From: Deinococcus indicus
GTDB taxonomy: Bacteria > Deinococcota > Deinococci > Deinococcales > Deinococcaceae
Direction of reading: 5' to 3'
DNA length: 64,000 nt
Assembly: GCF_002198095.1 (NCBI RefSeq)
Contig: NZ_NHMK01000033.1
Span: 1 to 64,000, forward strand
Shown here: positions 28,121-38,195 of the stretch, piece after piece
Position numbering within the stretch: the stretch's first letter is position 1
How the letters are laid out: the number at the start of each line of letters is the position of its first letter
Position numbers and translations under genes: made by a program
Notes under the pieces: generated by a model
The model's input: the letters and a program-made list of their open reading frames with translations, nothing else
Databases searched by the model: none
Told to the model about the DNA's origin: nothing

Positions 28121-29461
28121 GTGGCGTTTCGTGACGTTCTGAATATCGAGGTGGCCGCCGGCAACGGCGGGGACGGCAGCATGTCCTTCCACCGCGCGAA
28201 GTACATGGAGAAGGGCGGCCCGGACGGCGGGCACGGCGGCAAGGGCGGCAGCATCGTCCTGCGCGCCATCGAGGGCGTCGAGTCGCTGGAGCGGCTGCTG
28301 GGCCGCCGCAAGTTCAAGGGTCCGAACGGCGCGTACGGCGAGGGTCGCCTGCGTCAGGGGGCCGACGGCGAGGACATCTACATCGACGTGCCGGTCGGCA
28401 CCACCGCCTTCGACGAGGAGACCGGGAAGGTCATCGCGGACCTCGTGCGGGTCGGGCAGGAGAAGGTCATCGCGCGCGGCGGTCTGGGCGGGCGCGGGAA
28501 CAGCACCTTCACCAGCAGCACCCGTCAGGCCCCGCGGTTCGCGGAACTGGGCACGCCGGGGCAGAAGCGCCGCGTGCGCTTGGAACTGCGCCTGATCGCG
28601 GACGTGGGCCTCGTGGGCTACCCGAACGCCGGCAAGAGCAGCCTGCTGGCGGCCCTGTCGCGCGCCAACCCGGCCATCGCGGACTACCCGTTCACGACCC
28701 TGTCGCCCATCCTGGGCGTCGTGGACCGCCTGGACGCGCACGGCAGCCCGCTCGACGAACGCCTGACCCTGGCGGACATTCCGGGCATCATCGAGGGCGC
28801 CAGCGAGGGTAAGGGCCTGGGCCTGGAGTTCCTGCGCCACATCAGCCGCACGCGCGTGCTGGTGTACGTGCTGGACGTGACCCGCGACCCCATGGGCGAA
28901 CTGGCGCAGTTGCAGTCCGAACTGCGGTCATACGACCCGACCCTGCTGGAGCAGGTGGCGCTGGTCGCGCTGAACAAGGTGGAACTGGTCGACGAGGACC
29001 TGGCCGTGATGGTCGAGGACGAACTGATCGGGTCGGGCCTGCCGGTGCTGCGCGTGAGCGCCAAGGAAGGCCAGGGCATCCCGGAACTGCGCGAGTCGCT
29101 GTTCCAGCTGCTGCCGGACCGGGAACTGTGGGCGCAGACGCACGCGCTGGACATCGAGTCCGACGTGGTGCGCGAGGAACCCCTGCGGATCGAGTTCCGC
29201 ATCGACCCGGCCGCGCAGGGCGTGGGCATCATCAACGACGGCCAGCCGGAACGGGTCTGGAAGGTCATCGGCGGGGGCTTCGAGGAACGCATCGTGCGCT
29301 TCTCGCGGTACCTGGAGGAAGCCTCGGAGTACCTGGGGAACGTCTTCAAACGCCAGGGCCTGTACAACGCCCTGAAACGCGCCGGGGCACGCGAGGGCGA
29401 CACGGTCGAGATCGGGCCGCACCGCTTCGAGTACTTCGACGAGGACGAGAACAAGGGCTGA
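28121..29461 (+). CDS. obgE: Obg GTPase
   Basis: 446 residues from the GTG at 28121, chosen because [11 protein letters not shown] is the family start and GAGGTGA lies five bases upstream. The Gly-rich Obg fold (to about 155) holds [19 protein letters not shown] and GRGNSTF. The GTPase part has GYPNAGKSS near residue 166, DIPGIIEGA and NKVE. The C-terminal OCT domain (about 350-430) includes the [19 protein letters not shown] segment. It acts in late 50S assembly and stress control. Confidence 0.97.
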   Translation: MAFRDVLNIEVAAGNGGDGSMSFHRAKYMEKGGPDGGHGGKGGSIVLRAIEGVESLERLLGRRKFKGPNGAYGEGRLRQGADGEDIYIDVPVGTTAFDEETGKVIADLVRVGQEKVIARGGLGGRGNSTFTSSTRQAPRFAELGTPGQKRRVRLELRLIADVGLVGYPNAGKSSLLAALSRANPAIADYPFTTLSPILGVVDRLDAHGSPLDERLTLADIPGIIEGASEGKGLGLEFLRHISRTRVLVYVLDVTRDPMGELAQLQSELRSYDPTLLEQVALVALNKVELVDEDLAVMVEDELIGSGLPVLRVSAKEGQGIPELRESLFQLLPDRELWAQTHALDIESDVVREEPLRIEFRIDPAAQGVGIINDGQPERVWKVIGGGFEERIVRFSRYLEEASEYLGNVFKRQGLYNALKRAGAREGDTVEIGPHRFEYFDEDENKG

Positions 29462-29481
29462 GCCCGTTCAGAAGGTAGAGA

Positions 29482-29519
29482 AAGGGGCCGGGGACAGATT
29501 GCGCTGTTCCCGGCCCCTT
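29482..29519. terminator. Bidirectional terminator between obgE and the DUF3105 gene
   Basis: A 16-bp stem starting AAGGGGCCGGGGACAG with an ATTGCG loop and its complement (one G.U pair). It lies between convergent genes. Confidence 0.85.
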
Positions 29520-29542
29520 CCCTGTGGGGTCGCGGCCTGCCC

Positions 29543-30034
29543 TCAGCGGGTGCCGCTGTAGGCGCCGCTGCACGCCGCGCCGCGTTCAGGGGCGGTGGCG
29601 CCCTGCTCGTACTTGTCGAGGAAGGCTTTCAGGCGGGCGTCGTCGGGGCTGTCCACCTTCAGCTGCGCGCCCCAGGCGCTCATGGCGACCGGGGTGTCCA
29701 GGCCCTCGTAGGGACTGAGGAGGGTGTAGGGGCGGCCCTCGACCAGTTTCTTCAGGGTGTCCAGGCCGGCGGCGTCCAGGTCCGGGCGGTACGTGACCCA
29801 GACGGCGCCGTGCTCCAGGCTGTGCACCACGTACTCGTTGTACAGCGGGCGGTCGTACACGCCGCAGTTCTGCCAGCTGGCGTTGTGCGGGCCGCCGGCC
29901 GGGGGGCTCTCGGCGTAGATCAGGGAGCCGCTGCGGTGGTCACCGGCGGGGTACTTGAAGGTCTGGACGCCCTCGATGCCCTTGGAACCGCAGGCGGTCA
30001 GGGCGAGCAGCAGCAGCGGCAGCGCACGTTTCAT
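29543..30034 (-). CDS. DUF3105 lipoprotein
   Basis: 163 residues from the ATG at 30034. A lipoprotein signal ([14 protein letters not shown], lipobox Cys15) is followed by the DUF3105 domain with [36 protein letters not shown] and a conserved CG pair. An ATG 15 codons upstream would hide the signal peptide and is rejected. The family is secreted or membrane-bound and of unknown function. The many His and Cys residues suggest metal binding, which is inference. Confidence 0.85.
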   Translation of the reverse strand: MKRALPLLLLALTACGSKGIEGVQTFKYPAGDHRSGSLIYAESPPAGGPHNASWQNCGVYDRPLYNEYVVHSLEHGAVWVTYRPDLDAAGLDTLKKLVEGRPYTLLSPYEGLDTPVAMSAWGAQLKVDSPDDARLKAFLDKYEQGATAPERGAACSGAYSGTR

Positions 30035-30108
30035 GAGGTCACAGAGTACCGCGCGGGGACCGGCGCTGCCCAGGGTCATCCGGACCCCGGCGTAGGCTGG
30101 TCAGTCCG

Positions 30109-31563
30109 TCACTCGTCGCCGTGACCGCCGGCGCGGGGCGGCGCGGTGAAGCCTGCCGGGCGGCCGTCCGGGAAGCCGGGGCCGGTCAGGTCCACCGGCT
30201 GCCGGTCGGGGACCAGGTCGCCTTTCAGGCCGCGTTCCGCGAGGACCGGCAGGAAGGACTCCATGACGTCCGGTTCGCCGTGTACCAGCCAGACGTGCGG
30301 GGTGCCGGCGGTCGCCAGGAAGGCCAGCAGGTCGTCCTGGTCGGCGTGCGCGGAGAACCCGCCGATGGTGTACACGTGGGCGCGCACGGCGATTTCCTCG
30401 CCCATGACGCGCACGTGGTCGGCGCCGGTCACGATGCGTCCGCCGAGGCTGCTGGGCGACTGGTACGACACGCTGATCAGGCTGGTGCTGGGTTTCCAGA
30501 GGTGATGCTTGAGGTGATGCTGGATGCGGCCGCCGGTCATCATGCCGTTCCCGGCGAGGATGATGGCCGGGCCGTCGTAGCGGTTGATGCGCTGCGATTC
30601 GGCGCTGGTGGGCACGACGTGCAGCGTGCCGGGCCGGAAGGGGTCCTCGCCGGCCTGGAGGGCGTCGCGGACGGCCGGGATCAGCTCGTCGCCGTACTCG
30701 AAGTACTCGTGCGTGGCGCGGGCGGCCATGGGGGAATCCAGGAAGACCGGGATGCGCGGGACCTCGCCGGCGTCCATCAGGTTCTTGATGGTGTGCAGGA
30801 TCGTCTGGGTGCGTTCGATGGCGAAACTGGGAATCAGGATCTTGCCGCCCTGCCGCACGGCGCCGCGCAGCGCGTCGCGGAACTCGGCGAGCGTGGCGGC
30901 CCAGGGGCGGTGGGTACGGTTGGCGTAGGTGCTTTCCAGGACCACGGCGTCGGCGGGGGGTGGCGGCGTGAAGTCCAGTTGCAGGCCGCTCTCGCGGTTG
31001 CCGAGGTCGCCGCTCATGATCACGCGGGCGTCGCCGCTCTCGATCAGCAGGTACGCGCTGCCCAGGATGTGCCCGGCACGGTGCGGCGTGACGCGCAGTC
31101 CGGCCACGCGGGTCGTCTCGCCGAAGCGCAGCGCGGGGCGCAGCAGCGCCAGGGCGCGGTGGACGTCCTCCTCGTCGTACAGCGGGGGCGGCACCTGCTC
31201 GTCGGGAATGCCCTGGCGGCGGGCGCGGCGCAGGTCGTGCCGGTAGCCGTCCACCTGAAGGCGGGCGGAGTCCAGCAGGACCGTCTCGGCCAGCGCGGCG
31301 GTCGGTTCGGTGCAGTGGACGGGTCCCCGGTACCCGAGTTTCACCAGCAGCGGCAGTCTTCCCACGTGGTCGAGGTGCGCGTGCGTGAGGATCACGCCGT
31401 CCAGGCCCGCCGCGTCGAACGGCAGCGGCTCGCGGTTGCGGGCCTCCAGGTCGTCGTTGCCCTGGAACAGGCCGCAGTCGATCAGCACGCGCCGCTCGCC
31501 GACCGTCAGGAGGTGCATGCTGCCGGTGACCGTGAGGGCCGCCCCGAAACTCTGGAGTTGCAT
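30109..31563 (-). CDS. Beta-CASP metallo-beta-lactamase RNase
   Basis: 484 residues. The metallo-beta-lactamase motifs are complete: HAHLDHVG (61-68), then HRAGHILGS and SGDLGNR. The beta-CASP insert contains [14 protein letters not shown] and the MATGRI-like [21 protein letters not shown] and LVHGE close the site. It resembles Thermus TTHA0252 and CPSF73-type nucleases, so RNA cleavage is likely. The last 25 residues are a Gly/Pro-rich tail. It is divergent from the GGDEF gene. Confidence 0.93.
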   Translation of the reverse strand: MQLQSFGAALTVTGSMHLLTVGERRVLIDCGLFQGNDDLEARNREPLPFDAAGLDGVILTHAHLDHVGRLPLLVKLGYRGPVHCTEPTAALAETVLLDSARLQVDGYRHDLRRARRQGIPDEQVPPPLYDEEDVHRALALLRPALRFGETTRVAGLRVTPHRAGHILGSAYLLIESGDARVIMSGDLGNRESGLQLDFTPPPPADAVVLESTYANRTHRPWAATLAEFRDALRGAVRQGGKILIPSFAIERTQTILHTIKNLMDAGEVPRIPVFLDSPMAARATHEYFEYGDELIPAVRDALQAGEDPFRPGTLHVVPTSAESQRINRYDGPAIILAGNGMMTGGRIQHHLKHHLWKPSTSLISVSYQSPSSLGGRIVTGADHVRVMGEEIAVRAHVYTIGGFSAHADQDDLLAFLATAGTPHVWLVHGEPDVMESFLPVLAERGLKGDLVPDRQPVDLTGPGFPDGRPAGFTAPPRAGGHGDE

Positions 31564-31684
31564 GAAGCAGTGTACCGCTGCCCGGCCGCCGCCCCGGCCA
31601 CCCCCGGAACGGCCCCCTGTGGGGGTGCGCCCGGAGCGGCGGCGCGTGACAGAGTTGTGCCGCCCGCCCCCCGATCATGGGGGC

Positions 31685-32737
31685 GTGACGGACTGGAAGA
31701 CCCCCGTGCAGGATGCGGAAACCGTGCGGCGCCGGGCCTACGTGCTCGCGGCGCTCGTGTCGGCGGCCGCGCACGTGGGCATCCTGGTCATGAAGGTGCC
31801 GCGCGGCGAGTGGCAGGACCTGCCGTCGTTCCTGACCGGGCTGGCCGTGTCGCTGCTGATCCTGTGGGCGCTGCTCTGGAGGCGGCTGCCGGTCACGCGG
31901 CTGAACCTGCCGGTGGCGGGCGCCGTGACCCTGGCGACCGTGGCGGAGTTCGTGCCGCTGGTATCGGCCCCGGCGGTCGGCACGCAGGCGTACCTGACCT
32001 TCACGGCGACCGTGGCGCTGTGGTTCGGGCTGCTGCCGATCCGGCTGGCGGCCGGGCTGTCCGGCGCGGCCTACGCGCTGTTCGCGGCGCTGGTCCTGAC
32101 CCGCCCCGCGCCGGACGTGACGCTGCTGACGTACCTGGCGTGCGTGACCATCGTGGTGGGCATGGTCGCCAGTTTCGGGCAGCGCGTCGTCACGCACCAG
32201 CAGCAGGCGGCGGCGTTCGAGCAGGAGTCCCTGACGGACCCGCTGACGCAACTCCCGAACCGGCGGGCGCTGCTGGCGCAACTGCGGACCCTGTGGCCCG
32301 ACGCCGGGCCGCGCCGGGCGGAATTTGCGCTCGTCATGCTGGACCTCGACCGCTTCAAGAGCGTGAACGACCACCTGGGTCACACGACCGGCGATCAGGT
32401 GCTGCGCGGGACCGGCCTGGCCCTGCGCGCCCTGATCGGCGCGGGGCTCCCGGCGGGCACGCTGCTGGCCCGCTGGGGCGGCGAGGAATTCATGCTGCTG
32501 CTGCCCGGCGTGGACGCACAGGAGGCGTACGGCGTGACGGAGCGGCTGAGCGGCGCGGTCCTGCCGCTCCAGGCGCACCTGCCGGCCCTGACCTTCAGTG
32601 GTGGGGCGGCCCTGTCGCACGAGGTCGCCAGCCTGGACGACCTGCTGGCGCTGGTGGACCTGCGTCTGCACGCGGCGAAGGCGGCGGGGCGGGCGCAGGT
32701 GCGCTGGGACGCCCGCGCGGGCGTCCCGCTGCGCTGA
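31685..32737 (+). CDS. Membrane-bound GGDEF diguanylate cyclase
   Basis: 350 residues from the GTG at 31685. An N-terminal membrane region (about five or six hydrophobic segments to residue 170) is followed by a GGDEF domain with [22 protein letters not shown] and the active motif RWGGEEF (a normal GGEEF variant). The RxxD inhibitory site five residues before it is missing (the region reads PAGTLLARW), so product feedback is unlikely. The enzyme probably makes cyclic-di-GMP from two GTP. No EAL partner was seen. Confidence 0.9.
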   Translation: MTDWKTPVQDAETVRRRAYVLAALVSAAAHVGILVMKVPRGEWQDLPSFLTGLAVSLLILWALLWRRLPVTRLNLPVAGAVTLATVAEFVPLVSAPAVGTQAYLTFTATVALWFGLLPIRLAAGLSGAAYALFAALVLTRPAPDVTLLTYLACVTIVVGMVASFGQRVVTHQQQAAAFEQESLTDPLTQLPNRRALLAQLRTLWPDAGPRRAEFALVMLDLDRFKSVNDHLGHTTGDQVLRGTGLALRALIGAGLPAGTLLARWGGEEFMLLLPGVDAQEAYGVTERLSGAVLPLQAHLPALTFSGGAALSHEVASLDDLLALVDLRLHAAKAAGRAQVRWDARAGVPLR

Positions 32738-32814
32738 GCGGCTCGCGACCGGCCGCCTTCATGAGGCGTTCATGTTCCGGCCGGGCCACCGGGAGCGGGG
32801 TGTACGTTCAGGGC

Positions 32815-33279
32815 ATGACCCAGCACGAACAGGCAGCGACCGGCCACTTTCAACGCATCCTGGTGGGCGTGGACTTCTCGGAGTCGTCCGCGCACGCGCT
32901 GGGCGTGGCCCGCACCCGTTTCCCCGGCGCGACCCTGCGACTGGTCCACGTGACCGACGCCCGCGTGACCGCCGCCCCCGACCTGATGGGCGGCGTGAGC
33001 GCCGCCATGCCCGACCCCACCCTGCTGCACACCCTGGAGGACGCCGACGCCGCCCGCATGACGCAGCTCGCCCGCCCGGACGAGGAAACCGAACTGATGG
33101 TCGGTGACCCCGTGACCGGCGTGCTGGACGCCGCCGTCCGCTGGGGCGCGGACCTGATCGTGGTGGGCACGCACGCGCAGGGCGCCCTTGAGCACTTCTT
33201 CCTGGGCAGCACCGCCGAGAAGATCGTGGCGCGCAGCCGCATCCCGGTCCTGACGGTGCGCCGCGAGGAACGCGCGTGA
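32815..33279 (+). CDS. Universal stress protein (UspA family)
   Basis: 154 residues from the ATG at 32815. The Usp core runs [19 protein letters not shown] to the nucleotide-binding [20 protein letters not shown] and PVLTV ending. Dimeric Usp proteins respond to starvation and stress, and the GxxxG-(9)-GS pattern suggests ATP binding. Its stop overlaps the GTG start of ldh, so the two are translationally coupled. Confidence 0.93.
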   Translation: MTQHEQAATGHFQRILVGVDFSESSAHALGVARTRFPGATLRLVHVTDARVTAAPDLMGGVSAAMPDPTLLHTLEDADAARMTQLARPDEETELMVGDPVTGVLDAAVRWGADLIVVGTHAQGALEHFFLGSTAEKIVARSRIPVLTVRREERA

Positions 33280-34187
33280 AGGTCGGGGTGGTGGGCGCGG
33301 GACTGGTCGGCGCGACCGCCGCGTACGCCCTGACGCTGCGCGGCTCGTGCAGCGAGGTGATCCTGACCGACCAGAACAGCGACCGCGCCCGCGCCGAGGC
33401 GCAGGACATCGCGCACGCCGCGCCGGTCAGTCACGGCGTGCGCGTCGGCAGCGGGCCGGTGGCGGACCTGCGGGGCAGCGCAGTCGTGATCGTCGCGGCC
33501 GGCGCGAACCAGAAACCCGGCGAGTCCCGCCTGGACCTGCTCCAGAAGAACGCCGCCATCTTCCGCGAGCTGATCCCGCAGGTGGTGGCGGCCGCGCCCG
33601 GCGCGACGCTGCTGATCGCCACGAACCCGGTGGACGTCCTGACCGACCTGACCGCCAGACTGGCACCCGGCGCGTCCGTGATGGGGTCCGGGACGGTGCT
33701 GGACAGCGCCCGCTTCCGGCACCTGATTGCCGAGCACGCCGGGGTGGACGGCACGCACGTCCACGGCTACGTGCTGGGCGAGCACGGCGACAGCGAGGTC
33801 CTGGCCTGGAGTACCGCCAGCGTGGCGGGCCTGCCGGTCGCGGACTTCATGGCGGCGCGCGGCCGTGAGTGGACGCCGGAGATCCGCGCGCAGATCGACG
33901 CGGACACGCGCGGCGCGGCGGCGCAGATCATCGGCGGGAAGCACGCCACGTACTACGGGATCGGCGCGGCGCTGGCCCGCATCACCGAACGTGTCCTGGG
34001 CGACCGGCGCGGCATCCTGACCGTCAGCGCCCCCACCCCGGAATTCGGCGTGAGCCTGAGCCTGCCGCGCGTGGTGGGCCGGGGCGGCGTGGTGGACACC
34101 ATCTCGCCCGCGCTGACCGGGCCGGAACGGCAGGCGCTGGAACGCAGCGCCGCCGTGCTCAGGGACGCGCTGGCAGCGCTGGACTGA
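33276..34187 (+). CDS. ldh: L-lactate dehydrogenase
   Basis: 303 residues from a GTG at 33276 that overlaps the Usp stop (GTGA). The NAD motif GAGLVG (about 7-12) is present. Gln79 in [11 protein letters not shown] marks lactate rather than malate specificity, Arg85 lies in the mobile loop, and the catalytic His is in GEHGDSE near residue 170. It interconverts pyruvate and lactate. The 3' end overlaps the tail of the convergent LptA-like gene by 29 bases. Confidence 0.94.
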   Translation: MKVGVVGAGLVGATAAYALTLRGSCSEVILTDQNSDRARAEAQDIAHAAPVSHGVRVGSGPVADLRGSAVVIVAAGANQKPGESRLDLLQKNAAIFRELIPQVVAAAPGATLLIATNPVDVLTDLTARLAPGASVMGSGTVLDSARFRHLIAEHAGVDGTHVHGYVLGEHGDSEVLAWSTASVAGLPVADFMAARGREWTPEIRAQIDADTRGAAAQIIGGKHATYYGIGAALARITERVLGDRRGILTVSAPTPEFGVSLSLPRVVGRGGVVDTISPALTGPERQALERSAAVLRDALAALD

Positions 34188-35334
34188 CCGGCCCCGGACT
34201 GACCGGCCCCGGACTGACCGGCGCTGGACCGGCAGGCGCTGGACCGGCAGGCGCTGGGTTTGTGGGCGCCGGGCTGGTGGGTCCTGGGCTGTTGGATCCA
34301 GGGCTGCCGGGCGCCGGGTCCGAGTCCGTGAATTCCCCGGTGATCGTGCCCCCCTCGGCCTTCATGGCGTACACCTCGTTGCGGTCGAGGTCGTACACGA
34401 TCACCCCGGCGCGCAGGGTGTCGCCGCCCTGCACGCTCTCGGCCGGCTGGGCCGCCGTGCCGTACAGGCGGGCCACGTTGCGGGTGTCGTCGTACTCGAC
34501 CCGCGCGGCGCGGCTGACCCGCCCACCCGCCGAGTTGAACACCACGTTCCCGACCAGGGTGGTCTTCTCGTCGTCCACGCTGACCTCGATGCGGTCACTC
34601 TGACCGGTCAGGGGATCAGTGTCGCTGCGGCGCGTGAACTTAATTGGCCCGTCGATGCGCGCCACGCCGTCGGCGCTGTCGTACAGCAGTTTCTGACCGC
34701 GCAGTTCCGTGCGGCCCTGCGTGACGATCACGGTGTCCGGCGCGGGTCTGGGCGTGGCCTGCACCTCGCAGCGGGTCAGGCGGTCGGTGGTGTCGGGCGG
34801 CACCTCCTCGCGCTCCAGGAAGCGGCCGCTGCCGGCGCTGGCCTCCACGCGGCCGTCACTGCCGTCCTGCCCGTCTTTCGGGGCGTTCTGCGTGACCACC
34901 GCCAGCGGCACCCGGATCACGTTCTTGTCGATGGTGATCTGCACGCCGCCCGCGCCGGTCTCGCTGAACACCGCCAGGGTCGGCGCGCCCTCCGGGTCGT
35001 CCGGGAGCGGCTGGCACAGCGCGAACACGCCCGTCGTGTCGTCCGTGCCGGTCTTGACGATCACGATGCGGCGGTCCTTGCCGTCCTTCTCGCTGCGGCG
35101 CACCAGGGTCAGGCTGGACTGCTCGGCACTGGCCTCCGGCGCGGCGTCCGGCGCCACATCCGGCCCGACCTCCGGCTCTGTGTCCGGGGGCGACGGCTGC
35201 GGCGCCGTCCCGGCAGGAACCGCCTGGGCGGGCGGGCTGGGGTCAGCCTGCTGCGCCCGCCCGCCCGGCACCGCGCCCGTGACCGCCAAGAGCGCGGTCA
35301 GGAGGACAGTGACGGTCAGGCGGGTGCGGGGCAT
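34159..35334 (-). CDS. Secreted LptA/OstA-like protein with Pro-rich tail
   Basis: 391 residues from the ATG at 35334, with a signal peptide (to about GGRAQQA). A low-complexity Pro/Ala/Asp stretch (about 30-70) is followed by a beta-rich part of the OstA/LptA type ([41 protein letters not shown]) near residues 230-330. The last 50 residues repeat PGPVS/PAGPA. Direct 15-base repeats encode this tail, and the end overlaps ldh. It is the third gene of an LptC/LptA-like set. The two operon-mates carry the more typical domains. Confidence 0.75.
   Translation of the reverse strand: MPRTRLTVTVLLTALLAVTGAVPGGRAQQADPSPPAQAVPAGTAPQPSPPDTEPEVGPDVAPDAAPEASAEQSSLTLVRRSEKDGKDRRIVIVKTGTDDTTGVFALCQPLPDDPEGAPTLAVFSETGAGGVQITIDKNVIRVPLAVVTQNAPKDGQDGSDGRVEASAGSGRFLEREEVPPDTTDRLTRCEVQATPRPAPDTVIVTQGRTELRGQKLLYDSADGVARIDGPIKFTRRSDTDPLTGQSDRIEVSVDDEKTTLVGNVVFNSAGGRVSRAARVEYDDTRNVARLYGTAAQPAESVQGGDTLRAGVIVYDLDRNEVYAMKAEGGTITGEFTDSDPAPGSPGSNSPGPTSPAPTNPAPAGPAPAGPAPVSPGPVSPGPVSPALPARP
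34188..34262. repeat. 15-base direct repeats encoding the Pro-rich tail
   Basis: GGACTGACCGGCCCC units, then GGACCGGCAGGCGCT twice, lie at the 3' end of the LptA-like gene next to its overlap with ldh. The repeats can vary in number without frameshift. Confidence 0.7.
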
Positions 35335-35344
35335 GCGCGCAGTG

Positions 35345-35428
35345 TATACGGGTTCCGTCTGCTTCTCTCCCACTCGCTTCGCTCGGATTGAACGGGCTTT
35401 GCAGCCCATTCAATCGGAGTCCGTATTA
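35345..35428 (-). repeat. Short dispersed repeat (copy B) between two LptA-like genes
   Basis: An 84-base unit with ends TATACGGGTTCCG and CGGAGTCCGTAT, and the same GCAA hairpin at 35387-35414 as copy A, but lacking the middle of copy A. On the minus strand it begins with the TAA of the upstream LptA-like gene and lies directly before the next start. Confidence 0.85.
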
Positions 35429-36325
35429 CTTCTCGCCGCGCAGCTTGAACTGCTCGGTCGGAATCTTGTACGCCGAGTTCAGGGCGCGCACGCGGCCGAG
35501 GTCGGTGCGCTGCTCCAGGTAGCCGCTGGCGGGGGCCTTGACGGTCACCTTGCTCTTGCTGTCCACGCTGACGGCGTTCCCGACCACGTACGCCACGTTC
35601 TTGCGGTCGTCGTAGTACACGGCGTCGCCGGTGGTGGTGGTGGTGCCCTGCACGAGTTTCACGCCGCCACGCACGTACAGCGTCTTGGTCTTGGTGAGCG
35701 CGCGGACTTCCTGGCCGGTGATGACCAGTTCCTTCTGGTTGCCTTTGGCGGCGCGGGTCAGGCTGGGTTTGCCGGTCAGCTGGGCCAGTTCGCGGTCCTC
35801 GTCGAACACCAGTTTGTCGGCCTGTCCGTTCTGCGTGCCGGTGGAGAGGGTCACGCCGCCCGTGCTGGTGGACACGTTGTTGTCCACGTCCAGGCTCATC
35901 TGCGCAGCCCTGATGGTCACGGTGTCGCCGTCCTCTTTCTTCTCGGGGACGAAGGTGGCGCTGGCGTTGCCGCTCAGGACGCCCTGCCCGGTCGTCTCGT
36001 CGTACGCGAGGGCCGTGCCGGCGGCGCTCAGGCGGCCGCGCGTGACCTTGACGGCGCCGGTGAAGTTCGCGGTGCGTCTGCCTTTCGCCTCGATCAGCGG
36101 CGTGCCCTTGGGCGCGGCCAGCACGGCCTGCGAGGCCTCGATGTTCAGGGTGCTGACCTTCGCCTTCACGGGGCTGCCGGTGAAGGTCAGGGGGCCGTTG
36201 CGCACGTCACCGCGCGGGCCGCCCTGGATGGTGATCAGGCGGTTGGTGGCGTCGGCCTGCGCCAGCACGGGCGCGGCGACGGTCAGGAGGGCCAGCAGGG
36301 ACAGGGTCTTGGTACGGTTCATCAT
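35426..36325 (-). CDS. LptA/OstA-like periplasmic protein
   Basis: 299 residues. A signal peptide ([23 protein letters not shown], with a second Met in front) is followed by repeated beta strands of the OstA type: [46 protein letters not shown] stretches and [19 protein letters not shown]. LptA forms periplasmic bridges for lipopolysaccharide export in Proteobacteria. Deinococcus is not known to make classical LPS, so another envelope molecule would be the cargo. Its stop is inside the repeat unit. Confidence 0.8.
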   Translation of the reverse strand: MMNRTKTLSLLALLTVAAPVLAQADATNRLITIQGGPRGDVRNGPLTFTGSPVKAKVSTLNIEASQAVLAAPKGTPLIEAKGRRTANFTGAVKVTRGRLSAAGTALAYDETTGQGVLSGNASATFVPEKKEDGDTVTIRAAQMSLDVDNNVSTSTGGVTLSTGTQNGQADKLVFDEDRELAQLTGKPSLTRAAKGNQKELVITGQEVRALTKTKTLYVRGGVKLVQGTTTTTGDAVYYDDRKNVAYVVGNAVSVDSKSKVTVKAPASGYLEQRTDLGRVRALNSAYKIPTEQFKLRGEK

Positions 36326-36349
36326 GGGACTCCTTGGGGGTTGGTGGGA

Positions 36350-36961
36350 TCAGGCGCCGGGAACGCGCCGGCCGTTCTCGCAGCGTTCCTTGCCGTCCAG
36401 GTCGTATTGCCAGGTCGAGTTGGCGTTGTCTGAGTCCTCGATGTTGAAGTCGAAGCTCATGCGGAGTTTCTCGACGTGCCCGGTCATGAGCGGCGAGTCG
36501 AGTTCCGCGACCGGGGCGCTGAAGCCGCTGCCCTGCTCGATCTTCACGGGCGTCTGCTCGGTGCCGGTCAGGTCGATGTCGGCACACTGCTGCACCAGCG
36601 TGATGCGCGCCTGACGGGTCGTCATGTTGTCCTGCCCGTCGATGGTCAGGTCCGGGGCGCTCAGGGTGGCGTCCAGCGTCTGGCGGCCCGTCAGGCGGCC
36701 CGAGGCGTCCCGCTCGCGCAGCAACCGCTGACCCTGGCCCAGGTCGGTCAGGCGCGTCTCGCTGATCAGCGGGTCGTTCGTGACCTGCCCCGCCCGGAAC
36801 TGCCACACGGCGTCCGGGTCGCGCGACGGGTACAGCGTGAGCTGCACGCCGGACAGCACGGCGCCGGTGGGCACGGTCGCGCGGTTCGCGCCGGGCAGCA
36901 GCGCGAAGATCAGGGCGAACCCCAGGATGCCCGTCAGGGCGTACAGGCCGAGTTTCTGCAC
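36350..36961 (-). CDS. LptC-like membrane-anchored protein
   Basis: 203 residues. An N-terminal membrane helix ([19 protein letters not shown]) is followed by a small beta-rich domain with [38 protein letters not shown] and a C-terminal [12 protein letters not shown] stretch with a CxxN pattern. The size and topology fit LptC. It is the first gene of the minus-strand set, 24 bases before the LptA-like gene, and diverges from tatD. Confidence 0.7.
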   Translation of the reverse strand: MQKLGLYALTGILGFALIFALLPGANRATVPTGAVLSGVQLTLYPSRDPDAVWQFRAGQVTNDPLISETRLTDLGQGQRLLRERDASGRLTGRQTLDATLSAPDLTIDGQDNMTTRQARITLVQQCADIDLTGTEQTPVKIEQGSGFSAPVAELDSPLMTGHVEKLRMSFDFNIEDSDNANSTWQYDLDGKERCENGRRVPGA

Positions 36962-37052
36962 GGGCGCACTCTAGCGCGCCCCTCTCATGAGAGTGGTGGG
37001 GATCGGGTGGGATACCTCGGGAGATCGTTCCGGCGACGTTACCCTGGGCGGC

Positions 37053-37823
37053 ATGATCGACTCTCACACCCACCTCGACTACATCGACGATCCGGCGGGC
37101 GCGCGCGGCGAGCTGGGCCTGAGTGCCATGGTCTGCATCGGCGCGAGCCCCCAGCACGCCCGGAACGCCGTGGCGCTGGCCGAGCAGTTTGAAGACGTGT
37201 ACGCCACGGTCGGCCTGCACCCCACCGACACGGACGAGGACAGCCCGGAGGCCCGCACGCAGATCGAGGCCCTGACCGGGCACCCGCGCGTGGTCGGCAT
37301 CGGCGAGAGCGGCCTGGACGACTACTGGGACGACACGAAACGCGCCGCGCAGGTGTCGGCCTTCGAGTGGCAGCTGGACCTCGCGCGCCGCAGCGGGAAG
37401 GTGCTGGTCATCCACACGCGGGATAAGGCCGGGCAGGACAGCGCGCACCGGGGCGTGATGGATGTGCTGCGCGCGTGGCCGGACGTGCCGGTGATCCTGC
37501 ACTGCTTCAGCGGGCACCCGGAACTGCTGCGCTTTGGCCTGGAACGCGGCGAGCACACGTACTTCGGCTTCGCGGGAAACACCACCTACAAGAACGCGCA
37601 GGAGATCCAGGCAGCCGCCCGCGACCTGCCCCTGACGCGGATGCTGCTGGAAACCGACGCGCCGTTCCTGGCCCCCGTGCCCAAGCGCGGCAAGCCCAAC
37701 CGGCCCGGCTACGTGCGCCACACGCTGGAGTTCATCGCAGCCCTGCGCGGCCTGGACCCTGCCGAACTGGAGGCCGCGACCGACGCGAACACCCGCCGCG
37801 CCTACGGGCTGCCGCTGGCCTGA
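37053..37823 (+). CDS. tatD: TatD-family metal-dependent hydrolase/DNase
   Basis: 256 residues from the ATG at 37053. The TIM-barrel metal site is clear: [10 protein letters not shown] at the start, [34 protein letters not shown] and LETDAPFL. The members remove nucleotides from DNA 3' ends. The upstream frame (22 codons) lacks family match. PadR and its membrane gene set follow after 57 bases, which contain the palindrome. Confidence 0.93.
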   Translation: MIDSHTHLDYIDDPAGARGELGLSAMVCIGASPQHARNAVALAEQFEDVYATVGLHPTDTDEDSPEARTQIEALTGHPRVVGIGESGLDDYWDDTKRAAQVSAFEWQLDLARRSGKVLVIHTRDKAGQDSAHRGVMDVLRAWPDVPVILHCFSGHPELLRFGLERGEHTYFGFAGNTTYKNAQEIQAAARDLPLTRMLLETDAPFLAPVPKRGKPNRPGYVRHTLEFIAALRGLDPAELEAATDANTRRAYGLPLA

Positions 37824-37835
37824 CGGTCGGGCACA

Positions 37836-37871
37836 ATACCTCGACTTGAGATGCATCCAAATCGGAGGTAT
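37836..37871 (+). promoter_or_regulatory. Concentric 36-base palindrome, putative PadR operator
   Basis: ATACCTC (37836-37842) and GAGGTAT (37865-37871) are perfect inverted arms. GATGCATC (37850-37857) is a perfect inner palindrome with exactly the same centre, and TT/AA pairs also match between them. It starts 12 bases after tatD and ends ten bases before the padR ATG. GGAGGT of the ribosome site lies in the right arm, so a bound repressor would also cover translation signals. Confidence 0.75.
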
Positions 37872-37880
37872 CGTGCGAGC

Positions 37881-38195
37881 ATGAACGCCCGCGAGCAACT
37901 CCGCATGCTCATCCTGGCCGTCCTGGACCGCCAGCCCGAACACGGCTACGCCATCGCCCAGGCCATCAACACCCGCAGCGAAGGCCTCCTGCGCGCCCGC
38001 GAAGGCACCCTCTACCCCGCCCTGCACGCCCTCGAAGCCGAGGGGCTCATCGAAAGCCATGAACACGAGGTCGCCGGCCGCACCCGCCGCGAATACCGCC
38101 TGACCGACAAGGGCCGCGCCGCCCTGGCCCGCACCCGCCGCGACTGGCAGGCCCAGGTCGGCGCCGTGCAGGCCGTGCTGGGAGGGAACGCATGA
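37881..38195 (+). CDS. PadR-family transcriptional regulator
   Basis: 104 residues from the ATG at 37881, with GGAGGT 11 bases upstream. The PadR winged helix is complete: LRMLILAVLDRQPEHGYAIAQAI, EGTLYPALHALEAEGLI and GRTRREYRLTDKGRAAL. Proteins of this short subfamily often lie directly before genes with a permease-prefix (HAAS/DUF1700-like) domain, and the next start overlaps by four bases. Likely autoregulated through the palindrome. Confidence 0.95.
   Translation: MNAREQLRMLILAVLDRQPEHGYAIAQAINTRSEGLLRAREGTLYPALHALEAEGLIESHEHEVAGRTRREYRLTDKGRAALARTRRDWQAQVGAVQAVLGGNA

Noticed and set aside
30121..33279. Long plus-strand frame of 1052 codons
   Set aside because: Only its last 155 codons (from 32815) are a real gene (Usp). 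The rest is antisense to the beta-CASP nuclease and overlaps the GGDEF gene in the wrong frame.
33276..34187. Malate dehydrogenase instead of lactate dehydrogenase
   Set aside because: Gln at the specificity position and the GESR loop fit lactate dehydrogenase; malate enzymes have Arg there.
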